In this document: positions 25,794-32,709 of the stretch, piece by piece
How positions within the stretch are numbered: the first letter of the stretch is position 1
How the letters are laid out: each line of letters starts with the position of its first letter
DNA from: Psychrosphaera ytuae
GTDB taxonomy: Bacteria; Pseudomonadota; Gammaproteobacteria; Enterobacterales; Alteromonadaceae
DNA: 64,000 nt
Direction: 5' to 3'
NCBI RefSeq assembly: GCF_017638545.1
Contig: NZ_CP072110.1
Span: forward strand, 186,001 to 250,000
Position numbers and translations under genes: made by a program
The notes under the pieces: model-generated
Told to the model about the DNA's origin: nothing
Seen by the model: only the letters and a program-made list of their open reading frames with translations
Database searches by the model: none

Positions 25794-27287
25794 TTATAGG
25801 TTTTTCCTTAAGTCTTGTACATAATCGAGACGCTTGCGATATTGGCGTTTCATTGCTTGTAAGCGGCTGATTTCAGTATTGTCATTTTTGCCAAGAAAGC
25901 TCATCGCATTGTCGGTAAAAGTTATAGCTTCGCCATATCTTGCCATCAACGCATAAAGCTCGGCTTTAGTGCTGTTGTATTTTGCCATATTTTTAGCTTG
26001 TTTGTAGGCCTCTGTCAGTAATTGAGTCCCCAAAAAGTCTTTTGGTTTGGCTAACAGGTAATATTCTAATAGTTCGATAGCCTCTTTTTGACGTTCGGCT
26101 TCGAGATATGTGTTTGCTAAATTGAGTGTCACGATCGAATTGTTAGGCTTGATTTTGTAGGCTTGCTTAAGTGCTTTTATAGCAGGCTCATAATCTTTTT
26201 GTGCGACTTTAAGATCAGTGTAGGTGTCGAGTAAAAATAAGTTTTGTGGTGCTTGTAGGTTTAACTCGCTCCATAGTTCTTCCGCTTCCGCATAGCGTTT
26301 AGAGTCGACCAGCCTGAGCAGTTTTTCGTATTGAAAAGCGAATTTTTTAGTGTTTGAAGATTTTGAAATTTTACTATCAAGTGCCGTAAACACATCCGTT
26401 TTGGTTTCACCGTCAGCTCTACTGTTATTAACGTCAACAAATCGGGCGTTTACACGAGCTTTGATTAATAAAAAGTCCAAATTGTCACTGAAAAACCTTC
26501 GTTCGTATTGCAGAGCTCGCAAGCGTGCATCGGTAATCCTCGAGTCTGGCACTGGGTGAGTTTGTAAAAACGGCGGTAATGTCGTGCGGTAGCGCGACTG
26601 CTCTTGGAGTTTACTAAAGAACTCCGCCGAGGCATTAGGATCATAGCCAGCCTCTGCCAAAATTTGCATACCAATTCGGTCGGCCTCTTGCTCATTACCT
26701 CTGGTGTAGTTAATCATCATTTGTTGACTACCAGCTTGAGTCGCAAACATACCTGCCATAACGGCATGAGGACTTACCGCTGCTAGTAATATAGCGCCAA
26801 TAAGGCCTGCAAACGTCAGCGGTGCTGCATTACTGGCAGCTTCTTTTCGCCGAGCAATGTGACGTTGTGTTACGTGGGCAATTTCATGGCTCAGAACTGA
26901 CGCCAACTGACTCTCGGTATCAGCGTGATAAATCAAACCTGTTTGAATACCGATATGGCCACCGTAAAACGCGAATGCATTTATTGTTGGCTCATTTACC
27001 ACAAAAAAAGTAAACGGGAATTTTACGTCGGCAGTGTGAGTGATTAATCGATTACCGAGGTCGTTAATGTATTCTTTGATCAGGGGGTCATGAGTAACGT
27101 TTGCACTGCCTTGAAATTGCTCGTAAATTATTTCTCCGAGGCGTTTTTCTTTTTCTATGCTCAAGACGGTGAGGGCAGAAGAGCCTAAATTTGGTAATTC
27201 ATTGTCGTTAGCCATTGAATAGGCACTAGAGACACAAGCGGTCGCACAGAGTGCCCCAAAAGCTAAGTTTTTTAATACAGATCGCAT
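25794..27287 (-). CDS. bepA: BepA, beta-barrel assembly-enhancing M48 metalloprotease
   Basis: The 497-aa periplasmic protein has a signal peptide (cleavage near residue 26, YSMAND). The M48 peptidase domain carries the zinc motif HEIAH (H134, E135, H138), a third ligand region in NEQEADRIG, and the HPVPDSR segment. The C-terminal third contains tetratricopeptide-like repeats (for example AIKALKQAYKIKPNNSIVTL). In E. coli BepA (YfgC) promotes LptD maturation and degrades stalled outer-membrane proteins with the BAM complex. The bamC gene lies about 4 kb away on the other strand. It abuts the ArsC-like gene and follows the unknown 222-aa gene by 8 bp. Confidence 0.96.
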   Translation of the reverse strand: MRSVLKNLAFGALCATACVSSAYSMANDNELPNLGSSALTVLSIEKEKRLGEIIYEQFQGSANVTHDPLIKEYINDLGNRLITHTADVKFPFTFFVVNEPTINAFAFYGGHIGIQTGLIYHADTESQLASVLSHEIAHVTQRHIARRKEAASNAAPLTFAGLIGAILLAAVSPHAVMAGMFATQAGSQQMMINYTRGNEQEADRIGMQILAEAGYDPNASAEFFSKLQEQSRYRTTLPPFLQTHPVPDSRITDARLRALQYERRFFSDNLDFLLIKARVNARFVDVNNSRADGETKTDVFTALDSKISKSSNTKKFAFQYEKLLRLVDSKRYAEAEELWSELNLQAPQNLFLLDTYTDLKVAQKDYEPAIKALKQAYKIKPNNSIVTLNLANTYLEAERQKEAIELLEYYLLAKPKDFLGTQLLTEAYKQAKNMAKYNSTKAELYALMARYGEAITFTDNAMSFLGKNDNTEISRLQAMKRQYRKRLDYVQDLRKNL

Positions 27288-27295
27288 AGATTCCT

Positions 27296-27964
27296 TTAAC
27301 CGTTTTTTTGTAATTGGCCTGACAAAATAGCCTCTTCAGGCTTGAGCTCTGGATGACGTTCTTGGCGTTTGAAGGCTTGATCAATACTGAGACCACGAAT
27401 TTCATTAACGATGAGTTCTTGTTGCAACATACTTATCATTCTGTTGACGACATTGTGGGCGTGAATGATCAGCGCCATATCTGCGTCGTCGCCCTTATTG
27501 AGAGTAAACGCAATGAATTTGTGTAGCTCTGGGATCCTGACTAGCTTTTTCATTTGGCTAGGGTCCCAGCGTTTAAATTCGAGTTGTGGGTCGCCTTCTC
27601 GATAATCATCTACCAGCAAGTTATTGACGTAAGGAAAAGCTAAAAGTTCATAACCATTCTTATTAAATACGTGGTACAGACAAATTTTAGGCGGTCTAAT
27701 GGGTTCGATGGCGTGCTCTGGAAGAGTCCGGTCAGCGGTATCGGCTATACCGAGTAGGTCATAGTTCCAATTTTTGCGGTCTACTAACTTTTTAAACGCA
27801 TTATCAAAACCATAGTGAATAAAACCTTCGGCATCGGCAATAGCTTTACCCACCAATTGGAAGAAAGCAGGGATTTCACCCCAGTTTATCTTTTTTTTAA
27901 ACGCATTTATGTCCTTTATCTCTGCGTCATCAGGTAAACCGTATTGTTCTGGATACAAACCCAT
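27296..27964 (-). CDS. Conserved-looking protein of unknown function upstream of bepA
   Basis: I do not recognise this 222-aa protein. It has no signal peptide or membrane segment. It is mixed alpha/beta, with many aromatic residues and a DxA-rich helix near the end (DDADMALIIHAHNVVNRMISMLQQELIVNEIRGL). Notable stretches are GLYPEQYGLPDDAE at the N terminus and EPIRPPKICLYHVFNKNGYELLAFPYVNN in the middle. The gene heads the minus-strand run through bepA, arsC-like and wrbA, with an 8-bp gap to bepA, and is divergent (46 bp) from the TusA-like gene. Context suggests a link to envelope quality control or redox functions, but that is a guess. Confidence 0.8.
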   Translation of the reverse strand: MGLYPEQYGLPDDAEIKDINAFKKKINWGEIPAFFQLVGKAIADAEGFIHYGFDNAFKKLVDRKNWNYDLLGIADTADRTLPEHAIEPIRPPKICLYHVFNKNGYELLAFPYVNNLLVDDYREGDPQLEFKRWDPSQMKKLVRIPELHKFIAFTLNKGDDADMALIIHAHNVVNRMISMLQQELIVNEIRGLSIDQAFKRQERHPELKPEEAILSGQLQKNG

Positions 27965-28010
27965 AATTACTTTCTCTTAACCACTTTTAAGTCGAGTTGT
28001 TCGGTGTACA

Positions 28011-28283
28011 ATGACTATAGCTTACAAGTATATGCTGAAAGAGAGAACCCTATTGGCAGAGGTATTTCAATTTGATGCGATTGGATTGCGTTGTCCACTT
28101 GCTTTTGTGCTATTAAAAAAACATCTGTTAAATCACTCAACACAGAAATTCCTGTTAGATGACAAGGTTACGCTTTATAATTTTAAGCAGTACATGGAAA
28201 AACAACATATTGATTTTGATGTATTCGAACACACATCTTTTTATGAAATCACGATTAAGACGACACCAACCCACGGAAGCTAA
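28011..28283 (+). CDS. TusA/SirA-family sulfur-carrier-like protein
   Basis: The 90-aa protein contains the TusA-type motif FDAIGLRCPLAFVLLKKHL. The Cys aligns with the sulfur-carrying Cys of TusA, but the usual CPxP is CPLA, so the second proline is missing. The family is normally about 75-85 aa. Starting at the in-frame TTG at 28053, preceded by GAGAGAA, would give 76 aa and fits better than the ATG at 28011. A TACAAT box at 28007-28012 would, if used, place transcription start downstream of that ATG. It is followed after 2 bp by the PerM-family gene, which implies one operon. A role in sulfur transfer is inferred from the fold only. Confidence 0.75.
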   Translation: MTIAYKYMLKERTLLAEVFQFDAIGLRCPLAFVLLKKHLLNHSTQKFLLDDKVTLYNFKQYMEKQHIDFDVFEHTSFYEITIKTTPTHGS

Positions 28284-28285
28284 CT

Positions 28286-29371
28286 ATGTTTGAAGTGATT
28301 AAACAGTGGTACCACAAGAATTTTTCTGATCCCAACGCCGTTACTTTGTTAATGGTAGTTGTGTTGACTATTTTAATGTTTGCATGGGTCGGAAAGTTAA
28401 TGACCCCGGTCATTGTCGCTGCTGTGTTTGCGTTTTTACTAGACTGGCCAGTTAAACATGTAAGCCGTTTAGGTTTAAGCCGAAATGTCAGTACATCCAT
28501 TGTTATAACGGCTTTTGTAGGGGCATTGACGACAGTAATTGTGATGGTAATCCCGGTTATTTGGCAACAAAGTATTTCGTTGGTAAAAGAATTACCCGAG
28601 ATGATGCAGTATGTGCAGGAATTTATTCAAACTATCCCTGACAAATATCCAAACATAGATCCGCTGCTAGTCGAAAAACTGATGGGTAACGTTGATAATA
28701 AATTGGTGACGTTCTTAGAAGACTTTTTACAGACGGTAATGACCTCAGTTACAGACTTAGTTGCAATTCTTATTTACCTTATATTAGTGCCGTTAATGGT
28801 GTTCTTTATGTTGAAGGACAAAGCTGCGTTGTATGCAGGCTTTGACCGGATTTTACCGACAGAGCGAACCTTGATTACTCAAGTAGCGGTCGAAATGAAC
28901 CAACAAATCATCAACTATATACGCGGTAAAATGTTGGAAATTTTAATTGTCGGCGTAGCGAGTTATGTAGCATTTGTCATAATGGATTTGCGCTTTGCGG
29001 CGGTATTAGGGCTGCTGGTGGGTCTATCAGTATTAATTCCTTACATCGGAGCGGCGGTTGTCACTATTCCTGTTGCGGTTGTGGCGTTATTCCAATTTGG
29101 TTTAACCCCTGACTTTTATTATGTGATCATTGCTTACGGTATTATTCAGGCTTTAGATGGTAACGTGTTAGTTCCTCTCCTATTTTCTGAGGCCGTTGAC
29201 TTAAACCCGGTTTACATAATTATTGCGGTACTATTTTTTGGTGGCTTGTTTGGCTTTTGGGGTGTGTTTTTTGCGATACCTTTGGCTTCTCTAGTCAAAG
29301 CGCTGATTAATGCTTGGTCAGTAAAGCAAATCCCCGAATCTAGAGAACAAGAGCAACAAGCGTCTAATTAA
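28286..29371 (+). CDS. perM: AI-2E/PerM-family inner-membrane permease
   Basis: The 361-aa polytopic protein has about seven to eight membrane helices in the AI-2E transporter (PerM/TqsA) pattern. Helices flank a soluble region around residues 85-145, and the C-terminal PLASLVKALINAW segment is typical. Family stretches are MTPVIVAAVFAFLLDWPV, LVPLMVFFMLKDK, GLSVLIPYIGAAVVTIPV and DGNVLVPLLFSEAV. Some members export autoinducer-2 and others are Na+(Li+)/H+ antiporters; the substrate here is unknown. It follows the TusA-like gene by 2 bp and ends before a strong bidirectional terminator. Chromosomal company with bepA, bcp, gcvR and dapA is common in gammaproteobacteria. Confidence 0.88.
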   Translation: MFEVIKQWYHKNFSDPNAVTLLMVVVLTILMFAWVGKLMTPVIVAAVFAFLLDWPVKHVSRLGLSRNVSTSIVITAFVGALTTVIVMVIPVIWQQSISLVKELPEMMQYVQEFIQTIPDKYPNIDPLLVEKLMGNVDNKLVTFLEDFLQTVMTSVTDLVAILIYLILVPLMVFFMLKDKAALYAGFDRILPTERTLITQVAVEMNQQIINYIRGKMLEILIVGVASYVAFVIMDLRFAAVLGLLVGLSVLIPYIGAAVVTIPVAVVALFQFGLTPDFYYVIIAYGIIQALDGNVLVPLLFSEAVDLNPVYIIIAVLFFGGLFGFWGVFFAIPLASLVKALINAWSVKQIPESREQEQQASN

Positions 29372-29401
29372 GATTGATTGCAACTCACCCAGCGTAAATA
29401 T

Positions 29402-29435
29402 CAAATAAAGGTCTCGAATGAGACCTTTTTATTTG
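29402..29435 (+). terminator. Bidirectional Rho-independent terminator between perM and bcp
   Basis: CAAATAAAGGTCTC and GAGACCTTTTTATTTG pair around a GAAT loop, with T-rich flanks on both strands. It lies 30 bp after the perM stop and 17 bp after the convergent bcp stop. Confidence 0.85.
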
Positions 29436-29452
29436 AGTAAATTTTGTGTTTA

Positions 29453-29929
29453 TTAACTTTCTAATTCAGCCAATACATCTAAGACCACTTGGTGGTGGTC
29501 TTTAGTTTTAAATTTATTAAAGAAGTGTTTGATTGTACCGTCTTGGCCAACCAAAAATGTTAAGCGGTGAATACCGTCATATTCTTTACCCATAAACTTT
29601 TTAAGTCCCCACACACCAAACTCGTCTGCTACTTTGTGGTCTTCATCTGATAATAGCGGGAAGTTTAGTTCGTCACGCTCAGTAAATTTGGTTAAGCGCT
29701 TTACCGCATCAGGGCTAATGCCTACTGCGATTGTATTGAACTTGGCTAGGTCTTCTTTTACATCACGTAGATTTTGAGCTTGAACGGTACAGCCAGGCGT
29801 CATGGCTTTAGGGTAAAAATAAACCAAAACTTGATGCTGTTTAAGCTGTTCAGCTAGATCAAATGTCTCTCCGTTTTGGTCTAATAGTTTAAACATGGGC
29901 GCTTTATCGCCAGCTTGAAGCGTATTCAT
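29453..29929 (-). CDS. bcp: Thioredoxin-dependent peroxiredoxin Bcp (PrxQ family)
   Basis: The 158-aa protein is a Bcp/PrxQ peroxiredoxin that reduces hydroperoxides in the cytosol. The peroxidatic Cys is C47 in AMTPGCTVQAQNLRD. The resolving Cys found five residues later in many Bcp proteins (CxxxxC) is Gln here, and no other Cys exists in the protein, so it must work as a 1-Cys enzyme resolved by an external thiol. Other conserved parts are GISPDAVKRLTKF, FPLLSDEDHKVADEFGVWG and RLTFLVGQDG. It is 15 bp downstream of gcvR, with which it probably forms an operon. Confidence 0.94.
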   Translation of the reverse strand: MNTLQAGDKAPMFKLLDQNGETFDLAEQLKQHQVLVYFYPKAMTPGCTVQAQNLRDVKEDLAKFNTIAVGISPDAVKRLTKFTERDELNFPLLSDEDHKVADEFGVWGLKKFMGKEYDGIHRLTFLVGQDGTIKHFFNKFKTKDHHQVVLDVLAELES

Positions 29930-29944
29930 GTTTGCTCCTTTTTG

Positions 29945-30499
29945 TTATTCGTTGTTTTCGATTGTAATAGGGTTAATTGAGCAACTCATCTGATACTTTT
30001 CGCACATTTTGCTCAATGAAGGTTCTACTTGCTCGAGAGTGAGTACGTCCGGCAGGCATACTTCGATTTGTGCTGATTGGTAGGTTCCTGAAGATTTTTC
30101 AGTGATGTTCGACTTCAGACTCGTAATGTCGATGCCTTGTTCAGCAAGGTGTGAAGTGAATTCGCGGATGGTACCTGCTTTGTCTGGGCCTTCGATATGA
30201 ATAAGGTATTGTTGAAAATGCTCTTCTACATGGCGCTTGTGCGTACGCTTGATCATAGTCAACAGGTTAAGCTCCATAGCGAGCTGCGGCAACTGACTCT
30301 CTAACCTCAATAGATCAGTATGACCACCTTCTAACAGCATAATGATCGAAAATTCGTTGGCAAAAATCGCCATCTTACTGTCTACGACGTTACAGTCGCA
30401 TTGATAGACAAGGCCAGTAAGTTCACTTACGAGACCTGTTTTATTTTGGCCAATGGCCGTAATAACAAGGTATTGAGGGGCAGTATTAACCGTTGACAT
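29945..30499 (-). CDS. gcvR: Glycine cleavage system transcriptional repressor GcvR-like, two ACT domains
   Basis: The protein of 184 residues (from ATG 30499) has two ACT domains. The first holds YLVITAIGQNKTGLVSELTGLVYQCDCNVVDSKM; the second holds QYLIHIEGPDKAGTIREFTSHLAEQGIDITSLKSN. This is the GcvR architecture. In E. coli GcvR binds glycine and restrains the activator GcvA. The open frame extends 22 residues further upstream, but that part lacks family character, and ATG 30499 has GGAT at SD distance, so the shorter form is given. It is divergent from dapA, the same pairing as in E. coli, and is followed by bcp. Confidence 0.92.
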   Translation of the reverse strand: MSTVNTAPQYLVITAIGQNKTGLVSELTGLVYQCDCNVVDSKMAIFANEFSIIMLLEGGHTDLLRLESQLPQLAMELNLLTMIKRTHKRHVEEHFQQYLIHIEGPDKAGTIREFTSHLAEQGIDITSLKSNITEKSSGTYQSAQIEVCLPDVLTLEQVEPSLSKMCEKYQMSCSINPITIENNE

Positions 30500-30640
30500 G
30501 ATATCCAAATCTATACTTCTTATTCTGTGTCGGCCGATTAGTTTAACATAAGCGCATAAAAACACATCATATCGGGTTAAACATACTTGTGTATTGATAT
30601 ACAGCTAAGTAACATAGGTCCGCTTAGTCGTGGAGGAAGT

Positions 30641-31525
30641 ATGAGTTTAAAAGAGAAGTTTTCAGGTAGTTTTGTGGCTTTAATCACCCCAATGTCAGAA
30701 CAGGGTGAGATTGATTTTGACGCCTTGTCAAAATTGATTGAGTGGCACATCGAAAACGGAACCAATGGCCTGGTTATTTTGGGTACAACAGCAGAAACTG
30801 TAACCTTAACCGAACAAGAAAAATGGGCCGTGTTAACTCATGCCATTAAAATTAATGATGGTCGCCTACCTATTATTGTTGGTAACGGATCTAACTGTAC
30901 CGCAACGACGATAGCAACGACTAAAAAGTACAACGAATTAGCCATTGACGGCTACTTAACCGTGACGCCGTATTACAACAAGCCTAACCAGCGTGGCACG
31001 GTCGCACATTTTAAGGCCGTCGCTGAGGCAACCGATAAACCTATTATTTTGTACAACGTACCTGGCCGCACTAACCTAGATTTAAGCAATGACTCTGTTA
31101 TCACCCTCATGGCGATAAAAAATATTGTCGGGATTAAAGATGCTACAGGTGACTTAGATCGCGTCGGTGTATTCAAGCAAGCAAGTGATGAGTTTGTTTT
31201 GTTAAGTGGTGATGATGCCACATCCAGAGAGTTTGTTCGTCTTGGCGGTCACGGCACCATTTCGGTAACAGCGAATGTAGCTCCGCACTTCGTTGCAGAA
31301 ATGATCACTGCAGCGCGAAAAGGGGATTCAACTTTAGCAAGCAGTGTCGATAGTAAAATCGAAGCGTTACACAAAGATTTGTTTATCGAGCCAAACCCAG
31401 TACCAGCTAAGTTTGCCTTAAAAGAATTGGGCCTTATCTCAAGTGACTTTGTTCGATTGCCTCTGGTTGAATTGGAACCAAATAGTAAAAACGTTATCAA
31501 ACAAGCGCTACAACCTATTAAATAA
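30641..31525 (+). CDS. dapA: 4-Hydroxy-tetrahydrodipicolinate synthase
   Basis: The 294-aa TIM-barrel enzyme condenses pyruvate with aspartate semialdehyde in lysine and diaminopimelate synthesis. The Schiff-base lysine is K166 (GIKDATGDLDR). The substrate loop is GTTAET, and the Tyr in TPYYNKPNQRG corresponds to the catalytic Tyr of E. coli DapA. The start ATG 30641 is set by the strong SD GGAGG; an in-frame extension to 30587 is dismissed. It is followed after 23 bp by bamC, the same order as dapA-bamC (nlpB) in E. coli, so the two are co-transcribed. Confidence 0.98.
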   Translation: MSLKEKFSGSFVALITPMSEQGEIDFDALSKLIEWHIENGTNGLVILGTTAETVTLTEQEKWAVLTHAIKINDGRLPIIVGNGSNCTATTIATTKKYNELAIDGYLTVTPYYNKPNQRGTVAHFKAVAEATDKPIILYNVPGRTNLDLSNDSVITLMAIKNIVGIKDATGDLDRVGVFKQASDEFVLLSGDDATSREFVRLGGHGTISVTANVAPHFVAEMITAARKGDSTLASSVDSKIEALHKDLFIEPNPVPAKFALKELGLISSDFVRLPLVELEPNSKNVIKQALQPIK

Positions 31526-31548
31526 AATTATAAAAAAGGAAGATGTAA

Positions 31549-32616
31549 GTGAGTTATTTTAAACCGGCTTTAGTCCTAACCGCGGCCTCGCTGATGGCAG
31601 GATGTGCAAACTTTTCTCCTTTGTTTGCCGATGATTTGGTCGAAGATGCGCCGGAACAAACCACCGCAGAACTTGTTGTTCCTGAACAGTATACAAACCC
31701 TAATAAGTCTTCAGAGTTCCACCTTTATGATGGGAGTCATGAGGCAAAAAGAGCAACACAGTTGACATCACCATCGAGCATTTTGTTGATTTTCCAAGGC
31801 AGTTGGATCAACAAAGACGATCCTCACCCGTACAAACTGATTGTTGAAAAACCACAATACCTTGACGATTTAGAAGCTTTTATTTCACTTTCTGTTGAAG
31901 AATTGATGGCAGGTCGTGAGTATAAATATACAAAGACAGGCAACAAATACCGTGTAGAAGCCATTAAACGCAAAGAAACCGGTTTTTGGTTTTGGTCGGG
32001 TAATGTCGACGTAGAAAAGTTTGTATTTGACCTTACAGTTGATATGAAACCGCACGGTCGCACGGCTGAAGTTTACATCGACCCTATCCGTTACGAAGTT
32101 TTAAAGCGCGGTGAAGCGCCAGATTTGTCAGCGCAAGTGAGAACTGACCAATTAGCGGTAGAGATGATGAATCAATTTTCTATCGAAATGAGTTTCCAAG
32201 AGCGACTAAAAGTCCAAAAAGATAACGTTTCTCAGCAAGTAACTCTAACAGTTGGCAAAAACTCGGCAGGCGAAGACGTAATTACTAGCCAAAGAGAAAT
32301 TCGCACTGTATTTAGAGAGTTTGAAGACGTCATTTCAGCGTTAGGTTTTGACATCGAAGACGAAGACGACAAGTTGTATAGCTATACCGTTAAATACGAT
32401 AAAAACAATACGTCGTTTATGTCATTCTTTGAGTCTGAATACGCACGTAAGTTGGATTTACCAAAAGGCGTATATGAAGTAGTGTTTATGTCAAGTGTTG
32501 ACGGTGTTCATGTCGCCTTCACTGATGAAACAGGTCAAGCTCTGCCAAAAGAGCAAGTCCAAGCTATTTATGACCTTGCAATAAAATATGCAAATGAAGA
32601 AAAATTAGACCTCTAA
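31549..32616 (+). CDS. bamC: BamC outer-membrane assembly lipoprotein
   Basis: The 355-aa lipoprotein has a lipobox (LMAGC, Cys near residue 19), so the mature protein is anchored to the outer membrane. The rest fits BamC (NlpB), a nonessential part of the BAM complex that inserts outer-membrane proteins. It has two helix-grip domains, at about residues 95-205 and 220-350. Conserved parts are LDLPKGVYEV and the N-terminal region after the Cys that clamps BamD. Translation starts at a GTG after AAGGA, as no ATG is available. Synteny directly after dapA confirms the call despite low sequence conservation. Confidence 0.92.
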   Translation: MSYFKPALVLTAASLMAGCANFSPLFADDLVEDAPEQTTAELVVPEQYTNPNKSSEFHLYDGSHEAKRATQLTSPSSILLIFQGSWINKDDPHPYKLIVEKPQYLDDLEAFISLSVEELMAGREYKYTKTGNKYRVEAIKRKETGFWFWSGNVDVEKFVFDLTVDMKPHGRTAEVYIDPIRYEVLKRGEAPDLSAQVRTDQLAVEMMNQFSIEMSFQERLKVQKDNVSQQVTLTVGKNSAGEDVITSQREIRTVFREFEDVISALGFDIEDEDDKLYSYTVKYDKNNTSFMSFFESEYARKLDLPKGVYEVVFMSSVDGVHVAFTDETGQALPKEQVQAIYDLAIKYANEEKLDL

Positions 32617-32638
32617 CATTTTTTGAGTGATGAGGTTT

Positions 32639-32670
32639 ACAACGCCGCTTTTCAAAGCGGCGTTGTTGTG
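32639..32670 (+). terminator. Terminator-like hairpin after bamC
   Basis: CAACGCCGCTT and AAAGCGGCGTTG form a strong stem 23 bp after the bamC stop. The following T-rich stretch (TTGTGTTTAATT) is imperfect. It separates dapA-bamC from the condensin-like operon. Confidence 0.65.
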
Positions 32671-32709
32671 TTTAATTATTATTTTTATGACGATGAATAA
32701 AGGAAAATC

